DNA from: JAMZMI01 sp049115715
GTDB lineage: Bacteria; Bacteroidota; Bacteroidia; Cytophagales; Cyclobacteriaceae
Assembly (NCBI GenBank): GCA_049115715.1
Contig: JAGDZQ010000034.1
Location: forward strand, 161,098 to 225,097
DNA length: 64,000 bases
Direction of reading: 5' to 3'
Shown in pieces: positions 27,146 through 35,792 of this stretch (the first letter of the stretch is position 1; each line of letters opens with the position of its first letter). A program made the translations under genes and the position numbers. The notes beneath the pieces were generated by a model. That model saw only the letters and a list, made by a program, of their open reading frames with translations, did no database searches and was not told the DNA's origin.

Positions 27146-28258
27146 ATGAGTGCAAATCATGTTAAGTTCAATGCACACGATCGCCCAGAATTTTTTAACG
27201 AGCTCAGATCTCGAGTAAACCAACACTTCAAAGACAATAATATTTCCAGATATGGGAACCTTAACATGAAGCTGAAAACAGTCTTCATGTTAACGCTATA
27301 TTTCGCACCATTGGTTTTGATGGTAACCGGAGTAGTCTCATCGGCTTGGGGGGTTATCGGCATGTGGGCACTCATGGGACTTGGGATGTCTGGAATTGGC
27401 CTTTCTATCATGCATGACGCCAATCACGGCTCATATTCAAAAAATCAAAAGGTAAACAACATCATGGGCTATCTTCTCAATTTCATAGGGGGATACCATG
27501 TCAACTGGAAGATTCAGCACAATGTTCTTCATCATTCGTATACCAATGTGCACGGTCATGATGAAGATATTGATAAAGGAATTATGCGGTTCTCACCTGA
27601 TCAGGATCATAAGCCCGGTTATCACTTTCAAGCTTTTTATGCGCCGTTTCTTTACGGTTTAATGACCATTTACTGGTGTCTCGCCAAAGATTACATCCAA
27701 ATCGATCGATACAAGAAAAAGAACCTTCTTAAAGGTCAAGGCTTAACCTACGGGAAAGCCATGATCTATAATACAATTAACAAAATCTGGTACTTCTCTC
27801 TATTGCTCGTGCTACCTATACAGACAGTAGCCGTACCTTGGGGAATCATTGTTCTTGGATTTTTGGTCATGCATTTCATTTGCGGGCTTACCCTTGCATT
27901 AATCTTCCAGCCGGCTCATGTCATAGAAGAAACCAATTTTTATGTTCCAGATTCATCTGGAAGTGTAGAAAACAATTGGGCCATACATCAAATGCGAACC
28001 ACTGCAAATTTTGCTAATGGAAGCACACTGTTTTCATGGTTTATAGGAGGTCTCAACTTTCAAGTGGAGCATCATCTTTTTCCCAATATCTGCCATGTCC
28101 ACTATAAGGATATTTCGCAGATTGTAAAGGACACAGCTCATGAGTTTGACGTTCCATATTATGAGCATAGAACATTTTATGGTGCCCTTAAGAGTCACTT
28201 CACGCTTCTAAATCAGCTCGGTACTAATACCTACGAGAAAAAGTTAGCCACCGCCTAA
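27146..28258 (+). CDS. Membrane fatty-acid desaturase (acyl-CoA/lipid desaturase, front-end-like)
   Basis: 370 residues. It introduces a double bond into fatty acyl chains using a di-iron centre. The three histidine boxes are HDANHGSYS, HNVLHHSYTN and the QVEHHLFPNICHVHY block. Gln in place of the first His of the third box is typical of front-end and linoleoyl-CoA desaturase relatives. Hydrophobic segments lie at about 45-95 and 210-250. No fused cytochrome b5 domain is present, so electrons must come from a separate ferredoxin or b5. Probably used for membrane fluidity. Confidence 0.9.
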   Translation: MSANHVKFNAHDRPEFFNELRSRVNQHFKDNNISRYGNLNMKLKTVFMLTLYFAPLVLMVTGVVSSAWGVIGMWALMGLGMSGIGLSIMHDANHGSYSKNQKVNNIMGYLLNFIGGYHVNWKIQHNVLHHSYTNVHGHDEDIDKGIMRFSPDQDHKPGYHFQAFYAPFLYGLMTIYWCLAKDYIQIDRYKKKNLLKGQGLTYGKAMIYNTINKIWYFSLLLVLPIQTVAVPWGIIVLGFLVMHFICGLTLALIFQPAHVIEETNFYVPDSSGSVENNWAIHQMRTTANFANGSTLFSWFIGGLNFQVEHHLFPNICHVHYKDISQIVKDTAHEFDVPYYEHRTFYGALKSHFTLLNQLGTNTYEKKLATA

Positions 28259-28335
28259 GCATAGCTCAAAAAAGGATCAGCCCCATGCCTGATTCAGTTG
28301 GTTTGATTCTACACTTCAAAACTTTTGCTAGTTTT

Positions 28336-28349
28336 GAAACGTTGGTTTC
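28336..28349. promoter_or_regulatory. TetR operator 1 (autoregulatory)
   Basis: The inverted repeat GAAAC-GTTG-GTTTC lies 8 nt before the regulator ATG. It directly abuts a TAGTTTTG -7 box (28329-28336), so binding would block transcription of the regulator itself. The same half-sites recur twice upstream of the SDR gene. Confidence 0.65.
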
Positions 28350-28357
28350 ATACAAAT

Positions 28358-28936
28358 ATGCCTAAGTCAGTAACATTTGATCGAGAATCCATCATGGATA
28401 AAGTCACAACCCTTTTTTGGAAAAAGGGGTTTAATGCTACATCTATGCAAGATCTTGTGGATGTTACAAACCTCAATCGATCTAGCATTTACAATACATT
28501 TGGAGATAAAGAAGCAATCTTCGAAGAATCCCTAAGACATTACGGCAAAATCCAGTCAAAATTTACTCAAGAAGCGCTTCAAGCGTCCAAGAGTCCTTTG
28601 GAAAACATTCATTCCTTCATAAAAGCAATTTTGTCGAGCATAGAAAACGATTCTGATCACAAAGGGTGCTTCATTTCAAACTGCACAGCCGAACTGGGAA
28701 ACAAAGAAGGCCGTGTTCAACAAATGCTTATTGAAAATAAAGACACTGTAATAGGCATTCTCCAAAAGAAGATTGAGGACGCTCAAAAAGTGGGAGAAAT
28801 TAACACTGACAGAGACGCTAGACGGGTCGCAATATTTCTATTCTCAAGCCTGCAAGGACTCAGAATCACCTCCATTCTTACAGAAAGCAAAACAGATCTG
28901 GAGCACCTAGCGGAAGACATTTTAAAAATAATTTAA
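28358..28936 (+). CDS. TetR/AcrR family transcriptional regulator
   Basis: 192 residues from the ATG at 28358. The N-terminal helix-turn-helix (MDKVTTLFWKKGFNATSMQD, then LNRSSIYNTFGDKEAIFEESLRHY) is standard TetR. The remaining ligand domain has HSFIKAILSSIEND and a GCFISNCTAELGN block with two Cys, common in the AcrR-like branch that controls stress or detoxification oxidoreductases. The frame is open from 28325, but that extension runs through the operator. It lies directly before the SDR gene and shares its palindromic operators. The inducer is unknown. Confidence 0.9.
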   Translation: MPKSVTFDRESIMDKVTTLFWKKGFNATSMQDLVDVTNLNRSSIYNTFGDKEAIFEESLRHYGKIQSKFTQEALQASKSPLENIHSFIKAILSSIENDSDHKGCFISNCTAELGNKEGRVQQMLIENKDTVIGILQKKIEDAQKVGEINTDRDARRVAIFLFSSLQGLRITSILTESKTDLEHLAEDILKII

Positions 28937-28953
28937 TTTTTTTTCCTTTATTT

Positions 28954-28967
28954 GAAACGATCGTTTC
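28954..28967. promoter_or_regulatory. TetR operator 2 (perfect palindrome)
   Basis: GAAACGATCGTTTC is a perfect 14-bp palindrome in the 76-nt gap between the tetR gene and the SDR gene. It has the same half-sites (GAAAC/GTTTC) as operator 1. Confidence 0.75.
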
Positions 28968-28982
28968 ATTATGTCGTTATTT

Positions 28983-28996
28983 GAACCAATCGTTTC
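28983..28996. promoter_or_regulatory. TetR operator 3
   Basis: GAACCAATCGTTTC, inside the longer imperfect palindrome 28979-29000, lies 29 bp centre-to-centre from operator 2 and 16 nt before the SDR start codon. Two sites in tandem suggest cooperative repression of the SDR gene. Confidence 0.7.
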
Positions 28997-29012
28997 AAAT
29001 AAAATTACAACA

Positions 29013-29762
29013 ATGAGTAAATTAGAAAACAAAGTAGCATTTATAACTGGAGGTAATAGCGGCATTGGACTTGCAACAGCAAAGTTGTTTGCTAATGAAG
29101 GCGCCAAAGTAGTCATCACGGGCAGAAGACAAGAAGCATTGGATCAGGCAGTGCAGGAAATCAGCGGTGAGGTCACAGCAATATTGGCAGATTCATCGAA
29201 TATAGAAGCCGGACAATCAGCCATCAAACAAGCGGTTGATACTTATGGGAACATAGACATTCTCTTCCTAAATGCAGGAATCGCTCCATTTACACCTATC
29301 AGTGACATCACAGAAGATCATTTCGATGAACTATTCAACACCAATGTAAAAGGCCCTTTCTTCACAATAAAAGCTGCTATCCCGTTTCTGAATGAAGGAG
29401 CTGTCATCATTGGCAATACTTCGATTGTTAATCAAAAAGGGTTCCCAGGTACTGGAGTGTACACAGCAACTAAAGCTGCATTGAGGTCACTATCACGTGT
29501 ATTAGCAAATGAACTCAAAGAGAAAAAGATCAGATCCGTAAGTGTAGCTCCCGGACCAATAGAAACACCTATTTACGGAAAAATTGGACTCAGCGAAGAG
29601 GAACTACAAGAATTAGGTGCTGGTTTTGCACAGCAAGTTCCGCTCGGAAGATTTGGATCCTCGGATGAAGTGGCAAAAGCAGTATTGTTCCTAGCCTCTG
29701 ATGACGCTTCGTATGTAAACGGAGTAGAATTGGAAGTAGATGGCGGGCTAAGTCAAGTATAA
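29013..29762 (+). CDS. Short-chain dehydrogenase/reductase (SDR), classical type
   Basis: 249 residues. An NAD(P)(H)-dependent oxidoreductase with the TGGNSGIGLATAKLF cofactor loop, NAGIAPF, the Ser of NTSIVNQKG and the catalytic YTATK. The C-terminal VNGVELEVDGGLSQV is typical of the FabG-like group. Arg (GRRQEA) after the second strand favours NADPH. The physiological substrate is unknown. The ATG at 29013 is preferred over one at 28971 that would read through operator 3. The gene is expected to be derepressed when the upstream TetR protein binds its ligand. Confidence 0.92.
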   Translation: MSKLENKVAFITGGNSGIGLATAKLFANEGAKVVITGRRQEALDQAVQEISGEVTAILADSSNIEAGQSAIKQAVDTYGNIDILFLNAGIAPFTPISDITEDHFDELFNTNVKGPFFTIKAAIPFLNEGAVIIGNTSIVNQKGFPGTGVYTATKAALRSLSRVLANELKEKKIRSVSVAPGPIETPIYGKIGLSEEELQELGAGFAQQVPLGRFGSSDEVAKAVLFLASDDASYVNGVELEVDGGLSQV

Positions 29763-29788
29763 AAAAGCAAACAAGAGAGGATACTATA

Positions 29789-29820
29789 CCCCAGTCAGGT
29801 TCTGATTGGGGTTAGTTTTT
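29789..29820. terminator. Terminator after the SDR gene (convergent)
   Basis: CCCCAGTCAG (29789-29798) pairs with CTGATTGGGG (29802-29811), one G-U pair, followed by TTAGTTTTT. It lies between convergent genes and may serve both. Confidence 0.8.
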
Positions 29821-31353
29821 CTATATCCTTCCAAATCTTCTTGCAGCTTTCAGAGAATAATAGGCAAAATAAGAAGAGACAATTCGAGTTAACACATCCA
29901 AAGCAGGAGGCAAAGCCACACTGTTATATTCGAACCGATGAAACGGATATAATGTATAGGTGTAGAACTGGAGAAATTCCAATATATCGAAATCTGTAAA
30001 GCCAAGATTGTTAACGAACAAAAAGTACTTCCAAGTCAACGAAAACGGAATGATCAGTGCAACCAAAATCAGATGAAAAAGAAGTCCGAAACCAATTGGC
30101 AGAATCCAAGATCTATTAAAATTGGTAAATAGCTTATTTGTAAACAGCAAAAACCAATTCTCATTGTACCACCTTCCGCTATCGATGCATTTCAATGTTG
30201 CGTCGAGCTCAAGAGCATGGAAACGCTCCGCATCTAGAAAATTATGATTTCTAACAGATAGAGACTTCAACTGTCGAAACATCTCGCGCAGTTGAGAAAA
30301 ATCAGTATCCTCGGGGATAAAATATTGATCATAATCCGGCCATTGAATATTTGAATATCTAATTTCCGCAAGGTGACTGTGGTAAAACTTCAATCTGGCA
30401 TTTTTTAAGTCAAAATCAGAGAAATACGTATTATTCAAAAATGTATTTAAGAGTGAAAACTCTTGAGACACCTTGGATTTTATCACTTTGAACCGGTTCC
30501 CATTTATAGAACTATCAACGGACATGATATGAAACGATGAATTGGTAATATCCAAACTAGATTCAGATGTAAATGGCTCTGAGATTAAGTTAAATGTTCC
30601 ATTTGTACAATCCTTCAAATAAATTGACTGATAGATTCCTTCTTTTATAGAAAGATCTCGGACTATTGAATCAACTATACGAAATGAGTTGAGACAATTG
30701 CTCTCGCCACTAATCGATATAGTCTCAATAGACGATTTCTTATTTATGGCAATGTGACTCTGAGCATTATTCATTAGCTCAAGGGTCTCTAAACGGGTCT
30801 TATCAAATTTGACTTCTACCTTGGCACATTCTGTCAATGTCAAATTTCCAACTTTTGACGGGTTCCCATTTATAGATACGGAAGCACTGCCTTTATGCAA
30901 ACGACTTGATGTTGAGATATCCTTAAATTCATTATTGGTACCCAAATCAAGGGTATAGATGCCATTGCCAATTTCAATTTCGCCAACTTCCGATAGGACC
31001 TCCTTACGAGAAATAAATGAGAGCTTCGCTTCCCCACCGTTTAACTTGATTATCTTAAACTGCCCTTCTAAAAGGGCATCACCTTTATAACCATCAAAGT
31101 CTAATGAACCTCCAAAATTGCAGTTTTGAATACTTAATAGTTTAAGGTCACTCGAATTCCCTTTTAAGGTTAGGTTATTAGAGAAGGAGCATTTCGTAAA
31201 AGATACTTGAGAACTACTCGACATGTCAATAAGGACATTTTCTGAAAAAGTACAATTAACAAATTTGACTTTGTTTCCCACATTCAGTCTAGCCTCAAAA
31301 GGATCATCAAACAGTTGATTCTCAAATTTTCTATTTTCAGATATCTTTTCCAT
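29821..31353 (-). CDS. Pentapeptide-like/beta-helix protein with C-terminal membrane domain
   Basis: 510 residues from the ATG at 31353. The N-terminal 300 residues contain imperfect repeats of the F-x-N/K-C-x-F type (FVNCTFSENV, FTKCSFSNNL, IQNCNFGGSL) and further LxLxxC strands, which suggest a right-handed beta-helix. A conserved-looking helical segment (LREMFRQLKSL then NFLDAERFHALELDA) resembles the linker of pentapeptide-repeat membrane proteins. Hydrophobic segments near 415-440 and possibly 465-505 anchor it. A longer open frame to 31476 would run through a terminator and the tRNA gene and is rejected. Function unknown. Confidence 0.7.
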   Translation of the reverse strand: MEKISENRKFENQLFDDPFEARLNVGNKVKFVNCTFSENVLIDMSSSSQVSFTKCSFSNNLTLKGNSSDLKLLSIQNCNFGGSLDFDGYKGDALLEGQFKIIKLNGGEAKLSFISRKEVLSEVGEIEIGNGIYTLDLGTNNEFKDISTSSRLHKGSASVSINGNPSKVGNLTLTECAKVEVKFDKTRLETLELMNNAQSHIAINKKSSIETISISGESNCLNSFRIVDSIVRDLSIKEGIYQSIYLKDCTNGTFNLISEPFTSESSLDITNSSFHIMSVDSSINGNRFKVIKSKVSQEFSLLNTFLNNTYFSDFDLKNARLKFYHSHLAEIRYSNIQWPDYDQYFIPEDTDFSQLREMFRQLKSLSVRNHNFLDAERFHALELDATLKCIDSGRWYNENWFLLFTNKLFTNFNRSWILPIGFGLLFHLILVALIIPFSLTWKYFLFVNNLGFTDFDILEFLQFYTYTLYPFHRFEYNSVALPPALDVLTRIVSSYFAYYSLKAARRFGRI

Positions 31354-31398
31354 TATCTGAAATATAAAAAGAACAATCAAAACTAACCCGCTACCAAA

Positions 31399-31432
31399 CA
31401 AAAAAACCTCTTCAAGAAATTGAAGAGGTTTT
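31399..31432 (-). terminator. Terminator of tRNA-Leu(CAA)
   Basis: AAAACCTCTTC (31403-31413) pairs with GAAGAGGTTTT (31422-31432). On the minus strand it is followed by T-rich sequence, 4 nt after the tRNA 3' end. Confidence 0.85.
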
Positions 31433-31435
31433 GAG

Positions 31436-31517
31436 TACCAGAGGTGGGAATCGAACCCACACTCCCGAAAGAACACGAGTTTGAGTCGTGCGCGTCTACC
31501 AGTTCCGCCACTCTGGC
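31436..31517 (-). tRNA. tRNA-Leu (anticodon CAA)
   Basis: An 82-nt cloverleaf with a long variable arm. Acceptor GCCAGAG/CTCTGGT (closing pair G-U), D arm with GGTAGACGCG, anticodon stem CACGA/TCGTG with loop CTCAAAC giving CAA, and T arm GTGGGTTCGATTCCCAC. CCA is not encoded. Reads UUG. Confidence 0.95.
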
Positions 31518-31572
31518 TTATCCGTTGCTAAAACGGATCGCAAAACTATACTATGTATTGGTTTAAAACAAT

Positions 31573-31599
31573 AAAAAAAGGGATGCTCTCACATCCCTT
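31573..31599 (-). terminator. Terminator of the exported hypothetical gene at 31632-32219
   Basis: AAGGGATG and CATCCCTT form an 8-bp stem with a 6-nt loop. On the minus strand seven T follow. It separates this gene from the downstream tRNA-Leu. Confidence 0.85.
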
Positions 31600-31631
31600 C
31601 CGTCCTTTTTATTTAAGTCTTTGACTTTCAG

Positions 31632-32219
31632 TTAAAAAACAAATGTCTCTTCAGAGAAAGACTCACCTCTATAAGAGAGCACGAAGGTTACTTCAGACGT
31701 ATTAGCTTCGCTGAAGTTGTATTTCCTTTGAAACACACTCTCCTTCGAGGTTGTCTCTGTATATATTGGATTTTTATCCTCATCGTACACATAAAGTATC
31801 ACCTCTTTATCTTGTCCCTTAAAACCAGTCATTACGATTGTCTTATTCTCAGCTTTTCTAAAGCTAAATTTCAGATCCGATAGATCTCCAAGTTTCACCT
31901 CTTCAGTGTACTTATAGTCCTCGGCGGTCACTACTATTCTATAGTTACCTTCAGGAAGGGTAGAAAGGTTGTATTGCTTCACAAAAGCATCCTTGCCTTT
32001 GATGCTTTCGCTATACACTATTTCATCGTCCTCATCTAGCCATTGAATCAAAACTGGTTCAACCTCATATCCTTTGTAAATCAATTTAAATTGATCTTGT
32101 TTTTCCTGAGCAACTACTTTGCAGTAGGTGCCAGCTTTAGTAGAATCGATACTTGCGTTTGTTTTCGTAGCACTTAAAACTATTAAAAATGCCACAAGGG
32201 TTTTGATTGTGTTTCTCAT
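31632..32219 (-). CDS. Exported hypothetical protein, beta-sandwich-like
   Basis: 195 residues from the ATG at 32219, with a signal peptide (MRNTIKTLVAFLIVLSATKTNAS). The mature part contains two similar strand-rich units: one with EDDEIVYSESIKGKDAFVKQYNLSTLPEGNYRIVV, the other with DEDKNPIYTETTSKESVFQRKYNFSEANTSEVTFVLSY. This internal duplication resembles Ig-like or secretion-tail-like modules. No T9SS tail is seen. Function unknown. Confidence 0.62.
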   Translation of the reverse strand: MRNTIKTLVAFLIVLSATKTNASIDSTKAGTYCKVVAQEKQDQFKLIYKGYEVEPVLIQWLDEDDEIVYSESIKGKDAFVKQYNLSTLPEGNYRIVVTAEDYKYTEEVKLGDLSDLKFSFRKAENKTIVMTGFKGQDKEVILYVYDEDKNPIYTETTSKESVFQRKYNFSEANTSEVTFVLSYRGESFSEETFVF

Positions 32220-32447
32220 ACTTGTTTTGTTATGAATTACAATACAAATGTGAAGAATCACTGTTAGTATTTTCAACGAAAAGCCTTTTTCATTGAAAAT
32301 TTTAATTAAAAACAGCAAATAATTACAATCAGACTTATCAATTAAAGCTTATTTTTAAAATCTCTCAAATCAAGCAATTTTAAATCTCATTTTTTGCATT
32401 AATCACATGGCAGATATAATCATTCTAATATTTTCAATTTTCGCATT

Positions 32448-32480
32448 AAAAAACCCAATCAAAATTTGATTGGGTTTACA
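32448..32480 (-). terminator. Terminator of the SRPBCC/GyrI-like gene
   Basis: AAACCCAATCAAA (32451-32463) pairs with TTTGATTGGGTTT (32465-32477), with a T-run on the minus strand. The rest of the gap 32220-32505 is AT-rich without other features. Confidence 0.8.
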
Positions 32481-32505
32481 AGCCTCATATTTCGTTACCA
32501 AATTT

Positions 32506-33507
32506 CTAATTTATCGGATAATATATATGTGTAGTCCATTGCGAGGTATCTGTTTCCACTGTTGGATCAGTAACGTATTCCTCCCATGGAGCACCTGCTC
32601 TTTCATATCCGGCAAATTTCATAAACTCATCTATCTCCATATGTGCTGACTTCAACCCCATGTAATCTCCCTTGTACACTGACTTGATTGTGGAACCAGA
32701 CTGAATCGTTTCCTTGATCATATTCTCGCCGAGATCACTTGTAACCTTACCAACAGGAAGACCGCAGGTAAACCCAACTTCTTCTTCAGACCATTTCGTA
32801 TAAACAGAAATCGGGTATCCAGTCATTTCAATTCCATTTTGTCCTACATAGCTCATAAGTTCACCGAAATTCTGAGCCATTTTACTCGATATCATTTCCA
32901 TACCAGAGGTTGACTTTATTCCTACATAATCGAATGGGTCAATATTGACTAAAGAAATTTGAGAATTCGATTTTGGAGCAGATTCCATTCTCTGCTTGAA
33001 GTTCTGAAGACCGGCCTCATAGTCTGGTCCGAGAAATTGATCCATCATCATACCGAAGATTCTGTTGATCCCAGAGACACCTAGCTCATCGTAAGTCCAT
33101 GTAAGCTTTGTTCCTCCATCCATTCCTTCAATAAGGAAAGACGCTGAAGGAGAAGAGTCGAATCCTCCAAACTTCATCATGTTCTTCACCAGCTTTGATT
33201 CCTCAATCTCAACAATTTCCATGGAGCCGGTCCCCACATCATCTTTCTCACTCGCCCAGCTCATCTTCGCTCCAACACCAAATATTGGCCCCTCATACAC
33301 GTATGTAGCTGCAGTATCTTTGGCAGCCCATGGTGACCATTCGTTGAAGCTTCTGAAGCTATTAAGCTCTCCATATACTGCTTCAGGAGCAGCATCAATC
33401 GTAATACTACGTGACATGTGTGCTTCATCCGGTAAAAGTTGGATAGTCACAAAAACAATCACCACCAAAGCCACGATGACGATCCCTAAGATTTTCAAAA
33501 ATTTCAT
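32506..33507 (-). CDS. SRPBCC (START-like) protein with GyrI-like effector-binding domain
   Basis: 333 residues. A single N-terminal transmembrane helix (LKILGIVIVALVVIVFVTIQLL) is followed by an SRPBCC/polyketide-cyclase domain (about 30-175) with SRSITIDAAPEAVYGELNSFRSFNEWSPWA. The C-terminal half (about 185-333) matches a GyrI-like small-molecule-binding domain (VDPF..IKSTSGMEMISSKMAQNFGELMSYV then GLPVGK). Both domains bind hydrophobic ligands, so a ligand-sensing or carrier role is inferred. Divergent from the RDD gene with only 18 nt between the proposed start codons. Confidence 0.82.
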   Translation of the reverse strand: MKFLKILGIVIVALVVIVFVTIQLLPDEAHMSRSITIDAAPEAVYGELNSFRSFNEWSPWAAKDTAATYVYEGPIFGVGAKMSWASEKDDVGTGSMEIVEIEESKLVKNMMKFGGFDSSPSASFLIEGMDGGTKLTWTYDELGVSGINRIFGMMMDQFLGPDYEAGLQNFKQRMESAPKSNSQISLVNIDPFDYVGIKSTSGMEMISSKMAQNFGELMSYVGQNGIEMTGYPISVYTKWSEEEVGFTCGLPVGKVTSDLGENMIKETIQSGSTIKSVYKGDYMGLKSAHMEIDEFMKFAGYERAGAPWEEYVTDPTVETDTSQWTTHIYYPIN

Positions 33508-33525
33508 AAGTCTTTAATTAGATTA

Positions 33526-33966
33526 GTGTTCTATGAAGTTAAAAAAATATTTACAATCGAAAATAAATACACCTACGTGAACAGCGGTGCAGGTTTTTGG
33601 GCAAGATTGATGGCTTATAACATCGATCTCATATTTTATTTGGTTGTGGCTTTTCTACTGAGACTAATTATTGACATCCCTTCTACCATGTATGTCTTCC
33701 TTGGCTCTATCATCGTTTTATTCGAAGTGGGTTTTATTGCTTCTAAGTGGAGCGCTACCCCAGGAAGAAGGTATATGAAAATTGCCGTATTGGATAAAAA
33801 TGGATCAAGACTGGCTTTTCATAAGGCCCTGATCAGAACTCTAGCTAAGCCATTTTCTCTTTTGATATTTTTCGGAGGGTTCGCAATGATCGCTTTTAGA
33901 AAAGATAAAAGAGCATTACATGACATCATTGCCAGCAGCATCGTGATTTTCAAACACGATCAGTGA
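33526..33966 (+). CDS. RDD family membrane protein
   Basis: 146 residues. The RDD hallmark motif begins GFWARLMAYNIDLIF. Three hydrophobic segments follow (about 35-55, 55-80, 110-125), with the conserved ATPGRRYMKIAVLDKNG turn and a KDKRALHDIIASSIV end. Members are thought to act in ion or small-solute transport, often unclear. The open frame begins with GTG at 33526. Another GTG at 33577 is possible, because the 18-nt gap to the divergent start codon leaves little room for two promoters. Confidence 0.78.
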   Translation: MFYEVKKIFTIENKYTYVNSGAGFWARLMAYNIDLIFYLVVAFLLRLIIDIPSTMYVFLGSIIVLFEVGFIASKWSATPGRRYMKIAVLDKNGSRLAFHKALIRTLAKPFSLLIFFGGFAMIAFRKDKRALHDIIASSIVIFKHDQ

Positions 33967-34039
33967 TTTTCATCTTTTTTTCGTTCCATCTACCCAAGAT
34001 TATTCTTATCTTTCCATAAAATCACATCAAAGCATTAAA

Positions 34040-34609
34040 ATGGCACAAGAAACAAAATTGAAGAGATTTGAAAACTTCTTCGAGGGCTTCATATTCTGGA
34101 GTAGATGGGTGCAGGCTCCCCTATATATAGGACTTGCGTTTGCAGCATTTCTTTATCTTATCAAATTCTTTCAGGAACTCATTCATACTTTTAACCATAC
34201 GATTGAGTTTCATGAAACTGAAATGATGCTCAAAATCCTAGGGCTGGTAGACATTTCTATGGTTATGAATCTTGTTGTGATGGTCGCTATTGGCGGGTAT
34301 TCAATATTCACAAGTCGTATTGATGTGGACATGCATGAAGATAAGCCTCTATGGTTAGAGGATTTAGATGCCGGTCAACTTAAGATCAAACTATCTACCT
34401 CACTTGCGTCTATATCTGGAGTACAGTTGCTCAAAACTTTCATTGACTATAGAGAGGCAATTGAAAAGCAAGAATCCGAAACGGTTATCATAGAGATCGT
34501 TATTCACATGGTTTTCATCGTATCGGCTTTACTTCTAGCACAAACAGAAAAAATCACGCATAGTTACAAGCATGGCGCACATGCAGCTGGCGGATCGGAT
34601 AGCCATTAA
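34040..34609 (+). CDS. YqhA/UPF0114 family inner-membrane protein
   Basis: 189 residues, four hydrophobic segments (about 20-45, 68-92, 123-135, 150-168). The start FEGFIFWSRWVQAPLYIGL, MVMNLVVMVAIGGYSIFTSR and SLASISGVQLLKTFID are typical of the TIGR00645 family. The biochemical function is unknown. A TATCTTTC box lies about 40 nt upstream. Convergent with the M42 peptidase and shares its terminator. Confidence 0.87.
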   Translation: MAQETKLKRFENFFEGFIFWSRWVQAPLYIGLAFAAFLYLIKFFQELIHTFNHTIEFHETEMMLKILGLVDISMVMNLVVMVAIGGYSIFTSRIDVDMHEDKPLWLEDLDAGQLKIKLSTSLASISGVQLLKTFIDYREAIEKQESETVIIEIVIHMVFIVSALLLAQTEKITHSYKHGAHAAGGSDSH

Positions 34610-34621
34610 TTTAATTCTAAG

Positions 34622-34659
34622 GCATAAAAAAAGCTCTCAATTGAGAGCTTTTTTTATGC
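34622..34659. terminator. Bidirectional terminator between yqhA-like gene and M42 peptidase
   Basis: A perfect 38-bp palindrome (GCATAAAAAAAGCTCTCAA and its complement) with a T-run on both strands. Closely placed for both convergent genes. Confidence 0.9.
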
Positions 34660-34682
34660 TTTAAATTATTTCCAAAATTCAA

Positions 34683-35735
34683 TTAGTACTCCCAGCTTGC
34701 GGCATCCATATCTTCAAGAGATGCGGTAAGTAGAGCTATTGAGTTGCCAATATCACTCTTGTGTGACATTTCAATTACTTGATGGAGATGCCTTGTCGGG
34801 ATTGAAATCGCTCCAGCTATAGACCCATTTTTTCCCATTCTTTGAACACCGGAAGTATCAGTACCTCCGGCAGCAAGAATCTCTGGCTGCCATGGAATCT
34901 CATGCTTCGCAGCAGTTTCCTTTAAAAAACGAACCATACGCGTATCACAGATCGTCATAGCATCCATGATTTTGATCGCAGTGCCCTTTCCTAATTCGGT
35001 GACTTTCTCATGAGATTGAGCTCCAGGTAAGTCATAAGCTATCGTGGTATCCAATGCTATCCCAAAGTCAGGATTAATACTGTGAGCTGCTACATTAGCC
35101 CCTCTAATGCCCACTTCCTCCTGAACGGTGAAAACAGCGTATAAATCAAAAGCTGGATTGTTAATATTCTTAAGTGTTTCAATCAAAATGTAGACAGCTA
35201 CGCGATTATCAATTGACTTACAATTAACACACTCCCCCATTTCTATCAGCTCACGCTCTCTTGTTATTGGGTTGCCTATTTCGATCCATTCCAGAAGTTC
35301 TTCTTTGGTCATCCCACAATCAATAAAGTAATCCTCAATCTTAGCTACTTTATTCCGCTCTTCTGCACTCATTACATGGATGGGCTTACTTCCCATCACT
35401 CCGACTATGTCCTTCTTCCCGTGAATGATGACTCTTTGTGCGGTAAGTGTTTTAGGGTCAAATCCTCCCAAAGTCTGAAATCGAATAAACCCTGCATCAT
35501 CAATGTGTGAGACTAAAAAACCTATTTCATCCATATGAGCAGCAACCATTACCTTCTTTCCTTCAGGATTGCGGGCTCCTTTCTTGATTGCAATAACATT
35601 GCCCATGTTGTCAACACTCAACTCATCGACATGATTCTCTATCTCCTTGATGACCAATTCTCTTATTGGTTTTTCAAAACCTGGAGCTCCTGGTATTTCA
35701 CAAATCGATTTTAACAAGCTTACATCAACATTCAT
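34683..35735 (-). CDS. M42 family metallopeptidase (glutamyl aminopeptidase-like)
   Basis: 350 residues from the ATG at 35735. A di-metal aminopeptidase of the tetrahedral (TET) type. Metal ligands can be placed in VAAHMDEIGF (His), KSIDNRVAVY (Asp), VQEEVGIRGA (catalytic and ligand Glu) and GIALDTTIAYD (Asp), with the last His in IPTRHLHQVIE. The family has broad N-terminal amino-acid specificity and assembles as a dodecamer. A frame opening at 35819 would run through the tRNA-Leu terminator and into the tRNA and is rejected. Confidence 0.92.
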   Translation of the reverse strand: MNVDVSLLKSICEIPGAPGFEKPIRELVIKEIENHVDELSVDNMGNVIAIKKGARNPEGKKVMVAAHMDEIGFLVSHIDDAGFIRFQTLGGFDPKTLTAQRVIIHGKKDIVGVMGSKPIHVMSAEERNKVAKIEDYFIDCGMTKEELLEWIEIGNPITRERELIEMGECVNCKSIDNRVAVYILIETLKNINNPAFDLYAVFTVQEEVGIRGANVAAHSINPDFGIALDTTIAYDLPGAQSHEKVTELGKGTAIKIMDAMTICDTRMVRFLKETAAKHEIPWQPEILAAGGTDTSGVQRMGKNGSIAGAISIPTRHLHQVIEMSHKSDIGNSIALLTASLEDMDAASWEY

Positions 35736-35763
35736 AATTTTGATCAATAGGTTATAAACAGAA

Positions 35764-35790
35764 AAAGTCCAGTCTAAGCCGGACTTTAAT
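35764..35790 (-). terminator. Terminator of tRNA-Leu(GAG)
   Basis: AAAGTCC (35764-35770) pairs with GGACTTT (35781-35787), loop of 10 nt. On the minus strand TTTTTC follows. Confidence 0.75.
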
Positions 35791-35792
35791 TG

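Noticed and set aside
31354..31476. Longer frame of the pentapeptide-like gene through the tRNA-Leu terminator and tRNA
   Set aside because: It would overlap the tRNA gene and its hairpin, and the N-terminal residues are not part of the recognisable protein.
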